Below, piece by piece: positions 14,588 through 20,896 of a stretch of 20,896 nucleotides of DNA. Numbering within the stretch: the first letter of the stretch is position 1; each line of letters starts with the position of its first letter. The stretch is from T3SED10-47 sp046483725 (GTDB lineage: Bacteria; Bipolaricaulota; Bipolaricaulia; Bipolaricaulales; Bipolaricaulaceae), in the NCBI GenBank assembly GCA_046483725.1, contig JAWOCQ010000032.1:1-20896 (forward strand), written 5' to 3'. The position numbers and the translations under genes were made by a program. The notes under the pieces are model-generated. The model searched no databases, had not been told where the DNA came from, and saw nothing but the letters and a program-made list of their open reading frames with translations.

Positions 14588-15129
14588 GGAAGATAGTGCT
14601 TTACGAGCGATATATAAACGAGCTGGCGCCGGAGCTCCAGAAGGAGCTGGGCCTGTCCAATCCCATGCAGGTGCCCTATCTGGAGAAGGTCGTGGTGAAC
14701 ATGGGAGTGGGCAAGGATGACGATCCTAAGGTGCTAGAGGGTGCGGTCAGGAATCTGCGGGAGCTTTCCGGCCAGCAGCCGCTGGTGACCCGGGCCAAGC
14801 GCTCCGTATCCGACTTTCGGATTCGGGAGGGGGAGGCAATTGGGTGCAAGGTGACGCTGCGCGGGGTGAAGGCGTACGAGTTTTTGAATAGGCTGTTTAA
14901 TGTGGTGTTGCCCGGAATCCGGGACTTCAAAGGTGTATCCATGGACTCGTTCGATGGTCGGGGGAACTATACCTTGGGCCTTCCGGAGCAGCTGGTGTTC
15001 CCCGAGGTAACCTATGACGATGTGGTGCGTACCCAGGGCATGGACATCACCATGTGCACCACCGCGGAGACTGACCGGGAAGCGGAGGCGCTATTGCGCA
15101 GCCTTGGCTGTCGGTTCCGGGAGAGCTAG
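14584..15129 (+). CDS. rplE: 50S ribosomal protein L5
   Basis: L5 binds 5S rRNA in the central protuberance and contacts P-site tRNA. The 181-residue product has NPMQVPYLEKVVVNMGVG at about 26-43, then VTRAKRSVSDFRIREGEAIGCKV-type core. The G(M)DITM motif lies near the end. The start is GTG, overlapping the rplX stop (GTGA), so translation is likely coupled. In E. coli the spc mRNA carries an S8 repressor site around the rplX-rplE junction; with a direct overlap here I see no such structure. Confidence 0.98.
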   Translation: MRKIVLYERYINELAPELQKELGLSNPMQVPYLEKVVVNMGVGKDDDPKVLEGAVRNLRELSGQQPLVTRAKRSVSDFRIREGEAIGCKVTLRGVKAYEFLNRLFNVVLPGIRDFKGVSMDSFDGRGNYTLGLPEQLVFPEVTYDDVVRTQGMDITMCTTAETDREAEALLRSLGCRFRES

Positions 15130-15139
15130 GAGGTGTGAT

Positions 15140-15325
15140 ATGGCGCGCAAGGCGTTGGTACTCAAGTCTATGAGAAAGCCCAAGTACGCGGTTCGTCACC
15201 GAAACCGATGCCGCCTGTGCGGGCGGCCGCGGGGATATATACGAGATTATGGGTTGTGCCGTCTGTGTTTTCGCAAGATGGTCTTGGATGGCGAGATACC
15301 CGGCGTGAAGAAGGCAAGCTGGTAA
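15140..15325 (+). CDS. rpsN: 30S ribosomal protein S14, zinc-binding type Z
   Basis: S14 joins S3 and S10 late in assembly of the 30S head. This is the short zinc form of 61 residues, with C24xxC27 and C40xxC43. The conserved CRLCGRPRGYIRDYGLCRLC lies around them, and the protein ends GVKKASW. Zinc-free S14 is about 100 residues and lacks these cysteines. AGGAGG lies about 5 nt before the ATG, at the rplE stop. Gaps on both sides are 10 nt. Confidence 0.98.
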   Translation: MARKALVLKSMRKPKYAVRHRNRCRLCGRPRGYIRDYGLCRLCFRKMVLDGEIPGVKKASW

Positions 15326-15330
15326 GGAGG
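15323..15330 (+). promoter_or_regulatory. Ribosome binding site fixing the TTG start of rpsH
   Basis: TAAGGAGG, overlapping the rpsN stop, lies 5 nt before TTG 15336. The nearby GTG at 15331 is out of frame. This is the evidence for TTG initiation of S8. Confidence 0.65.
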
Positions 15331-15335
15331 GTGAG

Positions 15336-15746
15336 TTGACAGTCAGCGATCCGATCGGCGATATGTTGACCAGGATTCGCAATGCAGGGCAGAGGGGCCA
15401 TAGCAAGGTGCGCCTGCCCTCGTCGAAGATGAAAGAGGCCATCGCTGGCATCCTTGCCGAGGAGGGCTATATCGAAGGCTATGAGGTGGAACGGGAAGGA
15501 TCCTTCCCTGAGCTCAGTTTGGTGCTTAAGTACCAACAGCTGGGGACCAGGGAGCGCCGATTGGCGATCGGGGGGCTGCGCCGAGTGAGTCGGCCGGCCC
15601 GGCGTGTGTATGTGGGGGCGGAGGAAATCCCCAACACGCGGGGCGGGCTGGGAGTGTGTGTGGTGTCCACGTCCCAGGGATTGATGACCGGGCGGGAGGC
15701 AAGACGACGCAACCTGGGTGGGGAGATCGTCTGCGAGATATGGTGA
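15336..15746 (+). CDS. rpsH: 30S ribosomal protein S8
   Basis: S8 binds helix 21 of 16S rRNA and in E. coli also represses the spc operon. The 136-residue product begins MTVSDPIGDMLTRIRNAGQRG, the standard S8 start, from a TTG codon. The C-terminal domain contains RRVSRPARRVYVG, EEIPNTRGGLGVCVVSTSQGLMT-type sequence and EARRRNLGGEIVCEIW. The complete AAGGAGG site upstream decides the start. rplF begins 10 nt after the stop. Confidence 0.98.
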   Translation: MTVSDPIGDMLTRIRNAGQRGHSKVRLPSSKMKEAIAGILAEEGYIEGYEVEREGSFPELSLVLKYQQLGTRERRLAIGGLRRVSRPARRVYVGAEEIPNTRGGLGVCVVSTSQGLMTGREARRRNLGGEIVCEIW

Positions 15747-15756
15747 GGTGAGTGGA

Positions 15757-16299
15757 ATGTCTAAGATCGGCAAGCGTCCCATCCCTGTGCCCGAAGACGT
15801 GCAGGTTGAGTTGCACGAAGGCCGAGTGCTGGTCAAAGGGCCGTATGGTACGTTGGAGCAGCGGTACGAGCCGCAGTTGGTGTCCGTTGAGTTGCGCGAC
15901 GGGGCGCTGCACGTCTCCCGCTGCGGGGAGCGAACGGTTCACCGGTCGCGGCATGGGCTGTACCGGGCGCTTATCGCCAACGTGATTCACGGGGTGAAGC
16001 ACAAGTGGCAGCGCGATTTGGAGCTTAGGGGCCTTGGTTACCGCGCTCGGTTGGAGGGTCGGACGCTGGTCATGGAGTTAGGTTACTCACACCCAGTTCA
16101 CTATGAGGTCCCAGACGGGGTGGAGGTGGAGGTCCCGGAGAACACCCGGATAAGGGTGTCAGGCGTTGACAAGCAGAGGGTTGGCCAGGCAGCGGCGGTA
16201 ATCCGTGGGTTCAGACCCCCGGAGCCGTACAGGGGAACCGGCGTTCGCTATCGGGATGAGGAAATAGTGCGCAAGGCAGGCAAGGTAGGGGTGAAGTGA
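15757..16299 (+). CDS. rplF: 50S ribosomal protein L6
   Basis: L6 lies near the factor-binding site (sarcin-ricin loop) of the 50S subunit and is made of two similar folds. The 180-residue product starts MSKIGKRPIPVPEDVQV. The centre has LELRGLGYRARLEG and the end PEPYRGTGVRYRDEE with VRKAGK, all family features. The frame is open upstream into rpsH, but the ATG at 15757 gives the canonical N-terminus. The stop shares one base with the rplR start (TGATG). Confidence 0.98.
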   Translation: MSKIGKRPIPVPEDVQVELHEGRVLVKGPYGTLEQRYEPQLVSVELRDGALHVSRCGERTVHRSRHGLYRALIANVIHGVKHKWQRDLELRGLGYRARLEGRTLVMELGYSHPVHYEVPDGVEVEVPENTRIRVSGVDKQRVGQAAAVIRGFRPPEPYRGTGVRYRDEEIVRKAGKVGVK

Positions 16300-16670
16300 T
16301 GCCTACGGCAACGAGATTGACGAGAGATACGCAGCGCCGGAAGCGACACGCGCGGGTCCGGCGGAAGGTCACGGGCACCGCGGAGCGGCCCCGTCTGGTT
16401 GTGTACAAGTCCCTCAAGCACATCTATGCACAGGTAGTGGATGACAAGCGCGGGCACACCATGGCCAGCGCCTCTACCTTGGCGGAGGAGGCACGCGACC
16501 AGGCGACCGGCGCTACGGTCGAAGCAGCCCGGCTGGTCGGCCGGCTGGTGGCTCAACGGGCGCGGGCGGCCGGCGTGGAAGAGGTAGTGTTCGACCGTGG
16601 GGGCTACCCGTATCACGGCAAGGTCAAGGCACTGGCCGACGCGGTCAGAGAGGAGGGGTTGATTCTGTGA
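16299..16670 (+). CDS. rplR: 50S ribosomal protein L18
   Basis: L18 binds 5S rRNA with L5 in the central protuberance. The 123-residue product has an Arg-rich N-terminus (RDTQRRKRHARVRRKVTGT), then ERPRLVVYKSLKHIYAQVVDD and the closing FDRGGYPYHGKVKALADAVRE. The ATG at 16299 overlaps the rplF stop by 1 nt; a GTG directly before it (16296) is possible but less likely. The stop overlaps the GTG start of rpsE by 3 nt (GTGA). Confidence 0.97.
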   Translation: MPTATRLTRDTQRRKRHARVRRKVTGTAERPRLVVYKSLKHIYAQVVDDKRGHTMASASTLAEEARDQATGATVEAARLVGRLVAQRARAAGVEEVVFDRGGYPYHGKVKALADAVREEGLIL

Positions 16671-17188
16671 AGCTCAATATCAACCCGGAGGACCTGGCAA
16701 ACGAGGTCATCGAGATCCGCCGCGTGGGCAAGGTAACCAGGGGAGGAAAGCGTCTTCGGTTCCGTGTGGTGGCCGTGGTAGGGGACCGTCAGGGACACGT
16801 GGGTGTGGGGTTTGGCAAGTCTGTGGAGATACCCCAGGCGATTCAACAAGCCATCCGGGACGCATCGAAGAGTATGGTCCGAGTGGCGTTGGTCAATGGG
16901 ACGATCCCTCATGAAGTGGTTGGTGTGTTCAAGGCATCGCGGGTTCTGCTGAAGCCCGCATACCCTGGGACGGGCGTCATCGCGGGCAGAACTGTGGGTG
17001 CTGTGTGCCGGCTCGCGGGGCTCGACAACATCTTGACCAAGTCGCTGGGCACCAATACACCTTTGAACCTGGCCCGGGCCACGGCATTGGGGCTTGGTCA
17101 ATCGGAGCCTGTCGAAGCGGTGGCTGCTCGCAGGGGCAAGTCCGTGGAGGATCTTGTGGAGGTGGAGGAAGATGCCCAGGCTGGATGA
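16667..17188 (+). CDS. rpsE: 30S ribosomal protein S5
   Basis: S5 works with S4 and S12 in decoding accuracy and lines the mRNA entry. The 173-residue product shows IEIRRVGKVTRGGKRLRF at 15-32, GHVGVGFGKSVEIPQAIQQA, and PGTGVIAGRTVGAVCRLAGL. The C-terminal SLGTNTPLNLARATALGL follows. It starts at GTG within the rplR stop, which suggests coupling. Its last 17 nt overlap rplO. rpmD (L30), normally between rpsE and rplO, is absent. Confidence 0.98.
   Translation: MKLNINPEDLANEVIEIRRVGKVTRGGKRLRFRVVAVVGDRQGHVGVGFGKSVEIPQAIQQAIRDASKSMVRVALVNGTIPHEVVGVFKASRVLLKPAYPGTGVIAGRTVGAVCRLAGLDNILTKSLGTNTPLNLARATALGLGQSEPVEAVAARRGKSVEDLVEVEEDAQAG
17158..17163 (+). promoter_or_regulatory. Ribosome binding site of rplO inside rpsE
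   Basis: GGAGGT lies 8 nt before ATG 17172, with a second GGAGG at 17164-17168. The site supports a start inside the end of rpsE. Confidence 0.55.
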
Positions 17189-17621
17189 GCTAGCTCCTCG
17201 CCCGGGGAGCGCGAAGCGTGGCAAGCGAGTGGGACGGGGGTATGGCTCCGGCCGCGGCGGGCATGAGTCAGGGCGTGGCACCAAGGGGCAAGGCTCCCGC
17301 TCCGGGGTCAACCAGAGCCCGGGTTTTGAGGGAGGACAGACTCCTATCTGGATGCGCTTCCCCAAGAGGGGGTTCAAGAATCCCTCGCGGGTAGAGTACG
17401 CTGTGGTGAACGTGCAAGAGCTCGACCGCCGGTTCGAGGACGGGGAGGAGGTTTCGCTGGAGGAGCTCGTCCGCCGCAGGGTCGTGCGTGAGGCCAAAGC
17501 GGGCCTGAAGGTCCTGGGGCGTGGTGAGCTCACAAAGTCGCTCACGGTCAGGGCGAGTCGATTCAGTGCCGCCGCGCGGGAGAAGATCGCAGCGGCCGGC
17601 GGTGTGGCGGAGGAGGTCTGA
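17172..17621 (+). CDS. rplO: 50S ribosomal protein L15
   Basis: L15 is a late-assembly protein of the 50S interior. The 149-residue product has the glycine- and arginine-rich extended N-terminus (GKRVGRGYGSGRGGHESGRG) followed by TKGQGSRSG. PGFEGGQTPIW and RFPKRGFKNPSRVEYAVVNV come next, then the C-terminal globular domain. The GGHES stretch differs from the GKTxGRG usual in this loop. The start lies inside rpsE (17 nt overlap). No L30 gene intervenes. The stop is 1 nt before secY. Confidence 0.97.
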   Translation: MPRLDELAPRPGSAKRGKRVGRGYGSGRGGHESGRGTKGQGSRSGVNQSPGFEGGQTPIWMRFPKRGFKNPSRVEYAVVNVQELDRRFEDGEEVSLEELVRRRVVREAKAGLKVLGRGELTKSLTVRASRFSAAAREKIAAAGGVAEEV

Positions 17622-17622
17622 G

Positions 17623-18927
17623 GTGTTCGACCGACTCCGCACAATCTTCGCGGTTGAAGAATTGCGAAAGCGGATTCTGTTTACCATCGGTATGTTGCTC
17701 ATCTTCCGCCTCGGTTCTCATGTCCCGGTTCCGGGAGTGGACACGTCTGAGGTGGGGCGGGTTCTGGAGCAGATGTTCGGTGAGGGACTGTTCGGTTTCA
17801 TCGGCATGTTTACCGGCGGGGCGCTGGAACAGTTCTCCCTGTTTGCGTTGGGCGTTATCCCCTACATCAATGCCTCGATTATCTTCTCGCTTCTGATCCC
17901 CGTCTTTCCGAAGCTGAAGGCACTGCAGCAACAGGGGCGGGAAGGGCGGCGCAAGCTTACCCAGTACACCCGCTGGGCTACGGTGGGGCTGGCGTTGGTC
18001 CAGGCCTACGGCATGAGCATCATGGTGACGCGGGGGGGCTTGGTGGATCCCGAGATACCGGTCATGTTTTTCTTCCTGACGTCCATCTTTGCGCTGACCA
18101 CCGGCACCATCTTCCTCATGTGGATCGGCGAACGGATCACGGAGAACGGGATCGGAAACGGCGTATCGATGATCATCATGGCGGGTATCGTGGCCCGCCT
18201 TCCCGACCAGCTCGGCCGGACCTATCTGGTGGAGATTCCCGAGGGCGCGGTGAACCCGATTTGGGGAGTGGGGTTGATTGTGGTGTTCGTGGCCGTGATT
18301 GCCGGGGCGGTGGTAATTCAGCAGGGCCAGAGGAAGATCCCCATCCAGTACGCCAAGCGCACCTCCGGGCGGCGGGTGTACGGTGGGCACACCTCGCATC
18401 TTCCCATCCGGGTGAACCAGGGCGGCGTGATCCCCATCATCTTTGCCACGGCCATCCTCCAATTGCCCGGCTCGCTCGCCACCTGGATAGAGGGGCTGGG
18501 GTGGATGCAAAGCTACGTGGCGCCGGGAAGCGTTCCGTACCTTGTGACTTATGTGGTGCTGATCTTTTTCTTTACGTACTTTTACTCCTCGCTTGTGTTC
18601 GACCCTGCCGATATCTCTAAGAACCTCCGGGAGTCCGGAGGCTTCATCCCCGGGGTGCGCCCCGGCCAACCAACGGCGCACTATCTATCCAGGGTAAGCG
18701 GGCGTCTGCTTTTGGTAGGGGCGTCGTTCCTCGCATTCGTGGCGGTGTTGCCGTACTTGTTTAGCACGGTCTCCGGAATCGAGGAGTTCTACCTGGGCGG
18801 CACTTCCCTGCTCATCCTGGTAGGTGTGGGTATCGACACCATGATGCAAATCGAGGCGCATCTGGTCATGCGCCAGTATGAGTCGCTGGTCAAGGGCACG
18901 GGATTCCTCGGAAGGCGGGCTGGATGA
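17623..18927 (+). CDS. secY: Protein translocase subunit SecY
   Basis: SecY is the channel of the Sec translocon in the cytoplasmic membrane, moving proteins across or into it with SecE, SecG and SecA. The 434-residue product has the ten hydrophobic segments expected. The plug region lies around 55-66 (GLFGFIGMFTGG). Other markers are TENGIGNG at 173-180, the cytoplasmic loop QRKIPIQYAKR at 236-246 and GGFIPGVRPG at 339-348, whose R346 matches the essential E. coli R357. The start is GTG 17623 with GGAGG at 17612-17616, 1 nt after rplO. Upstream in-frame codons lie within rplO. The end overlaps adk by 4 nt (ATGA). Confidence 0.99.
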   Translation: MFDRLRTIFAVEELRKRILFTIGMLLIFRLGSHVPVPGVDTSEVGRVLEQMFGEGLFGFIGMFTGGALEQFSLFALGVIPYINASIIFSLLIPVFPKLKALQQQGREGRRKLTQYTRWATVGLALVQAYGMSIMVTRGGLVDPEIPVMFFFLTSIFALTTGTIFLMWIGERITENGIGNGVSMIIMAGIVARLPDQLGRTYLVEIPEGAVNPIWGVGLIVVFVAVIAGAVVIQQGQRKIPIQYAKRTSGRRVYGGHTSHLPIRVNQGGVIPIIFATAILQLPGSLATWIEGLGWMQSYVAPGSVPYLVTYVVLIFFFTYFYSSLVFDPADISKNLRESGGFIPGVRPGQPTAHYLSRVSGRLLLVGASFLAFVAVLPYLFSTVSGIEEFYLGGTSLLILVGVGIDTMMQIEAHLVMRQYESLVKGTGFLGRRAG

Positions 18928-19550
18928 GGACAGTTGTTTTGCTTGGCCCGCCGGGATCGGGCAAGGGGACCCTTGCCGAGCGCCTGGCCAATAATCTCGG
19001 ACTAAGACACCTTTCCACAGGGGATCTGCTGCGTGATGAGGTGGCCCGGGGAACGGACCTTGGGCGCCGGGCCAAGGAGTATATGGACGGAGGTGAGCTA
19101 GTGCCCGACCAGCTCATTCTGGACATGGTGGCCGAGCGGCTGGCTGGGGAGCAAGGGGTGTTGCTGGACGGATTCCCCCGGACGCTGGCCCAGGCAAAAG
19201 GGCTGGAAGAGTATGCGCGCGTGGACGCGGCCATCTACCTGGAGCTCTCCCGGGACGAGGTTGTGCGTAGGCTCTCCTCGCGGCGAGTGTGTAAGGAGTG
19301 CGGCGCCAACTACAACCTGCTGACAACCCCCCCTGCTCGAGAAGGGCGCTGTGATCGGTGTGGAGGAGAGCTGTATCAGCGTCCGGACGACACGCCCGAG
19401 GTGATCGCCCGCCGGTATGACGTGTACTTGAGTGATTCAGCGGCCCTGGTGGAGCACTACCAAGGGCAGGGAGTTCTGGTGCGACTTGACGGGTCCGGCT
19501 CGCCCGATGTGGTGTACGAGCAAGCGCTGAGCGCGCTGGGGCATGCTTAA
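18924..19550 (+). CDS. adk: Adenylate kinase, zinc-LID type
   Basis: Adenylate kinase catalyses ATP + AMP to 2 ADP in the cytoplasm and balances the adenylate pool. The 208-residue product has the P-loop GPPGSGKGT at 8-16, the AMP-binding STGDLLRDEV at 31-40, and LLDGFPRTLAQA at 80-91. The long LID has four cysteines (C123, C126, C143, C146) forming a zinc site, as in many Gram-positive and thermophilic bacteria. DDTPEVIARR follows. The start overlaps the secY stop (ATGA); the end overlaps map by 8 nt. The secY-adk-map-infA order is standard in many bacteria. Confidence 0.99.
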   Translation: MRTVVLLGPPGSGKGTLAERLANNLGLRHLSTGDLLRDEVARGTDLGRRAKEYMDGGELVPDQLILDMVAERLAGEQGVLLDGFPRTLAQAKGLEEYARVDAAIYLELSRDEVVRRLSSRRVCKECGANYNLLTTPPAREGRCDRCGGELYQRPDDTPEVIARRYDVYLSDSAALVEHYQGQGVLVRLDGSGSPDVVYEQALSALGHA

Positions 19551-20322
19551 GCTCAAGACGAACCAGGAGGTTGCGAGCCTGGAGGAGAATGCGCATCTCC
19601 TGGCGGAGCTCCTGGTGGAAGTGGCGTTGCGTGCGGAGCCGGGAGTGAGCACCAAGCGGCTGGACCGGCTGGCTGAGGAGTGGATCCGCGAGGCGGGGGC
19701 AGTGCCTGCTTTCTTGGGATATCGTGGGTATCCGGCTACGCTCTGCGCCTCGGTGAACGAGGAGATCTTACATGGCATACCGTCGGACCGGCGGGTGCTA
19801 GAGGAAGGGAGCATTCTCTCACTGGATTTGGGTCTGTTGCGCAACGGTTATTACGCTGATGCGGCGGTCACTATTCCGGTGGGAGAGGTGACCTCCGAGG
19901 CTCAGCGGCTCATGGCCGCTACCCATGGTGCCTTGCAGGAGGCCATGGGGATGGCTAAAATCGGCGGCCGAGTCTCGGACCTTTCGAATGCCATTGACAA
20001 CTATGTCCGACGCAGTGGTTTTCGCGTGGTCCGGGAATTTGTAGGGCATGGAATCGGAAGGGAACTCCACGAGGATCCGCAGATTCCCAACTTCGGCCCG
20101 CCCGGCCAGGGGGCGAAGTTGTGGGAAGGGCTGGTTGCGGCTGTGGAGGTTATGGCAAAGACGGATGACGAACCTGCGATGATTCGGGAAGACGGATGGA
20201 CGGCGGTGACAGCCAGTGGCGGGCTTTCCGCACACTACGAGGAGATGGTGGCGGTCACTGCCGACGGACCGCAGCTTCTTACGCAGGGGGTTTGGGAGGC
20301 GTATTGTCGAAAAAGGATGTGA
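19543..20322 (+). CDS. map: Methionine aminopeptidase, type I
   Basis: MetAP removes the initiator methionine from nascent proteins, using a dimetal centre. The 259-residue product shows the expected metal ligands D95, D106, H169, E202 and E233. It also has H77 in EEILHGIP and H176 in the GHGIGRELHEDPQIPNFG stretch that binds substrate. The usual IEPM around the first glutamate ligand is VEVM here, a change next to but not of the ligand. No N-terminal zinc or SH3 extension is present, so it is the short type Ia form. The ATG lies inside the adk end (8 nt overlap). The last 19 nt overlap infA. Confidence 0.98.
   Translation: MLKLKTNQEVASLEENAHLLAELLVEVALRAEPGVSTKRLDRLAEEWIREAGAVPAFLGYRGYPATLCASVNEEILHGIPSDRRVLEEGSILSLDLGLLRNGYYADAAVTIPVGEVTSEAQRLMAATHGALQEAMGMAKIGGRVSDLSNAIDNYVRRSGFRVVREFVGHGIGRELHEDPQIPNFGPPGQGAKLWEGLVAAVEVMAKTDDEPAMIREDGWTAVTASGGLSAHYEEMVAVTADGPQLLTQGVWEAYCRKRM
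20294..20299 (+). promoter_or_regulatory. Ribosome binding site fixing the TTG start of infA
   Basis: GGGAGG inside map lies 4 nt before TTG 20304. It supports TTG as the IF-1 start, which gives exactly the family length. Confidence 0.6.
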
Positions 20323-20522
20323 TCCGGGAACGCGGTGAGGTGCTTGAGGTGTTGCCGGACTCTATGTTCCGGATCCGCCTTGACAACGGACATGTGGTGC
20401 TGTGCCACACATCGGGGCGGATGCGACGGCACTTCATCCGTGTGGTTACCGGCGATCGGGTCATCGTTGAGTTCTCGCCGTATGACCTAAGCCGAGGCCG
20501 GATCGTGTATCGAGAGTCGTAA
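20304..20522 (+). CDS. infA: Translation initiation factor IF-1
   Basis: IF-1 is an OB-fold protein that occupies the 30S A site during initiation. From the TTG at 20304 the product is 72 residues, the standard length. It begins MSKKDVIRERGEVLEVLPDSM and contains FRIRLDNGHVVLCHTSGRMR, then FIRVVTGDRVIVEFSPYDLSRGRIVYR. The ORF is open further upstream within map, but the protein match starts only at the TTG. The 19 nt overlap with map means this start is used while map is being translated. Confidence 0.97.
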   Translation: MSKKDVIRERGEVLEVLPDSMFRIRLDNGHVVLCHTSGRMRRHFIRVVTGDRVIVEFSPYDLSRGRIVYRES

Positions 20523-20532
20523 GGAGAAGGCA

Positions 20533-20646
20533 ATGAAGGTGCGAAGCTCAGTTAAGCGCATATGCGATAAGTGCCGGGTGATACGGCGCTTCGGCCGGCT
20601 GCGGGTTGTGTGTCGCGATCCGAAGCACAAGCAACGCCAAGGCTAA
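20533..20646 (+). CDS. rpmJ: 50S ribosomal protein L36, zinc-binding type
   Basis: L36 is the smallest 50S protein and stabilises 23S rRNA folding near the factor-binding region. The 37-residue product starts MKVRSSVKRICDKCRVIRR and has the zinc ligands C11, C14, C27 and H32. It ends in a basic KHKQRQG tail, the normal family form. AAGGAG (20521-20526) precedes the ATG by 6 nt. It links the spc-type genes to rpsM, with gaps of 10 and 9 nt. Confidence 0.97.
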   Translation: MKVRSSVKRICDKCRVIRRFGRLRVVCRDPKHKQRQG

Positions 20647-20655
20647 GGGGGAGGA

Positions 20656-20896
20656 ATGGCACGAATCGCAGGGGTGAACTTGCCGGCGAAGAAGCGTATT
20701 GAGGTGGCCCTGACCTATATCTACGGGGTGGGTCGCACCAGGGCGTGGGGGATCCTACAGGAAACCGGTGTGGATGCCGATACCAAGGTGATGGACCTGA
20801 CCGAGCAGGAGGTGGCCACACTGCGGCGGGCAGTGGAAACGCGCCCGGTGGAGGGCGACCTGCGTCGGCAGGTGCGGGGGAGCATACAACGACTGG
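20656..20896 (+). CDS. rpsM: 30S ribosomal protein S13, cut by the window end
   Basis: S13 is a head protein touching the P-site tRNA and the 50S subunit through bridges B1a/B1b. Only the first 80 codons are present. MARIAGVNLPAKKRIEVALTY and IYGVGRTRAW (helix-two-turn-helix), TKVMDLTEQEVATL and VEGDLRRQVR match the family. A purine-rich GGGGGAGG precedes the ATG. It is normally the first alpha-operon gene, so rpsK, rpsD, rpoA and rplQ may follow outside the window. Confidence 0.97.
   Translation, partial: MARIAGVNLPAKKRIEVALTYIYGVGRTRAWGILQETGVDADTKVMDLTEQEVATLRRAVETRPVEGDLRRQVRGSIQRL

Noticed and set aside
14604..14620. AT-rich TATATAAA near the rplE start as a promoter or S8 site
   Set aside because: No -35 partner upstream and no evident hairpin of the S8-binding type; the bases encode the L5 N-terminus.
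15366..15371. TTGACC in the start of rpsH
   Set aside because: No -10-like sequence at a suitable distance.
17033..17061. TTGACC with TACACC 17 nt later, inside rpsE
   Set aside because: The -35 is good but the -10 matches only 3 of 6 bases, and it lies in conserved codons (DNILTKSLG).
17563..18681. 372-codon minus-strand frame over secY
   Set aside because: It is antisense to secY, with a His/Asp/Arg-rich, non-protein-like composition and no motifs.

Overview
The window is a dense, one-directional run of transcription and translation genes from a bacterium. All genes lie on the + strand. By eye the sequence is GC-rich (roughly 60-65 %), with frequent GTG and TTG starts and strong GGAGG ribosome binding sites. 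The ribosomal proteins are bacterial types. The lineage cannot be fixed without tree building. Several traits suggest a deep-branching, possibly thermophilic group: a very large RpoC (1655 aa) with extra barrel-like insertions, zinc-binding versions of S14, L24, L36 and adenylate kinase, no L30 gene at its usual place, and rpoC not preceded by rpoB. Candidates are inference only (for example Bipolaricaulota, Chloroflexota, Armatimonadota or Deinococcus-Thermus relatives).

Layout. Bases 1-708 hold the 3' part of an unrecognised ORF. Next come a small FmdB-type zinc ribbon protein (763-987) and rpoC (1050-6017). The str genes follow as rpsL, rpsG and fusA (6063-9024), with no tuf after fusA. 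The S10 genes start 1 nt later: rpsJ, rplC, rplD, rplW, rplB, rpsS, rplV, rpsC, rplP, rpmC, rpsQ (9026-13902). The spc genes continue: rplN, rplX, rplE, rpsN, rpsH, rplF, rplR, rpsE, rplO, secY (13905-18927), without rpmD. Then come adk, map, infA and rpmJ, and rpsM, the first alpha-operon gene, is cut by the window end.

The genes encode the RNA polymerase beta' subunit, much of both ribosomal subunits, EF-G, IF-1, the SecY translocon channel, methionine aminopeptidase for nascent chains, and adenylate kinase. Spacing is extreme: from rpsL onward most junctions are 0-10 nt, and 13 neighbouring pairs overlap. I saw no intrinsic terminator. Two perfect TATAAT boxes with plausible -35 partners lie just before rpsL and inside the 3' end of fusA, ahead of the S10 genes. 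They suggest that the long cluster is re-fed by internal promoters.

There is no gene-free stretch over 300 bases; the longest gap is 62 nt, before rpoC. I found no tRNA, rRNA, CRISPR array, mobile element or sizeable repeat. This is a housekeeping region. Its interest lies in gene order, missing genes and divergent protein segments, not in an accessory system.
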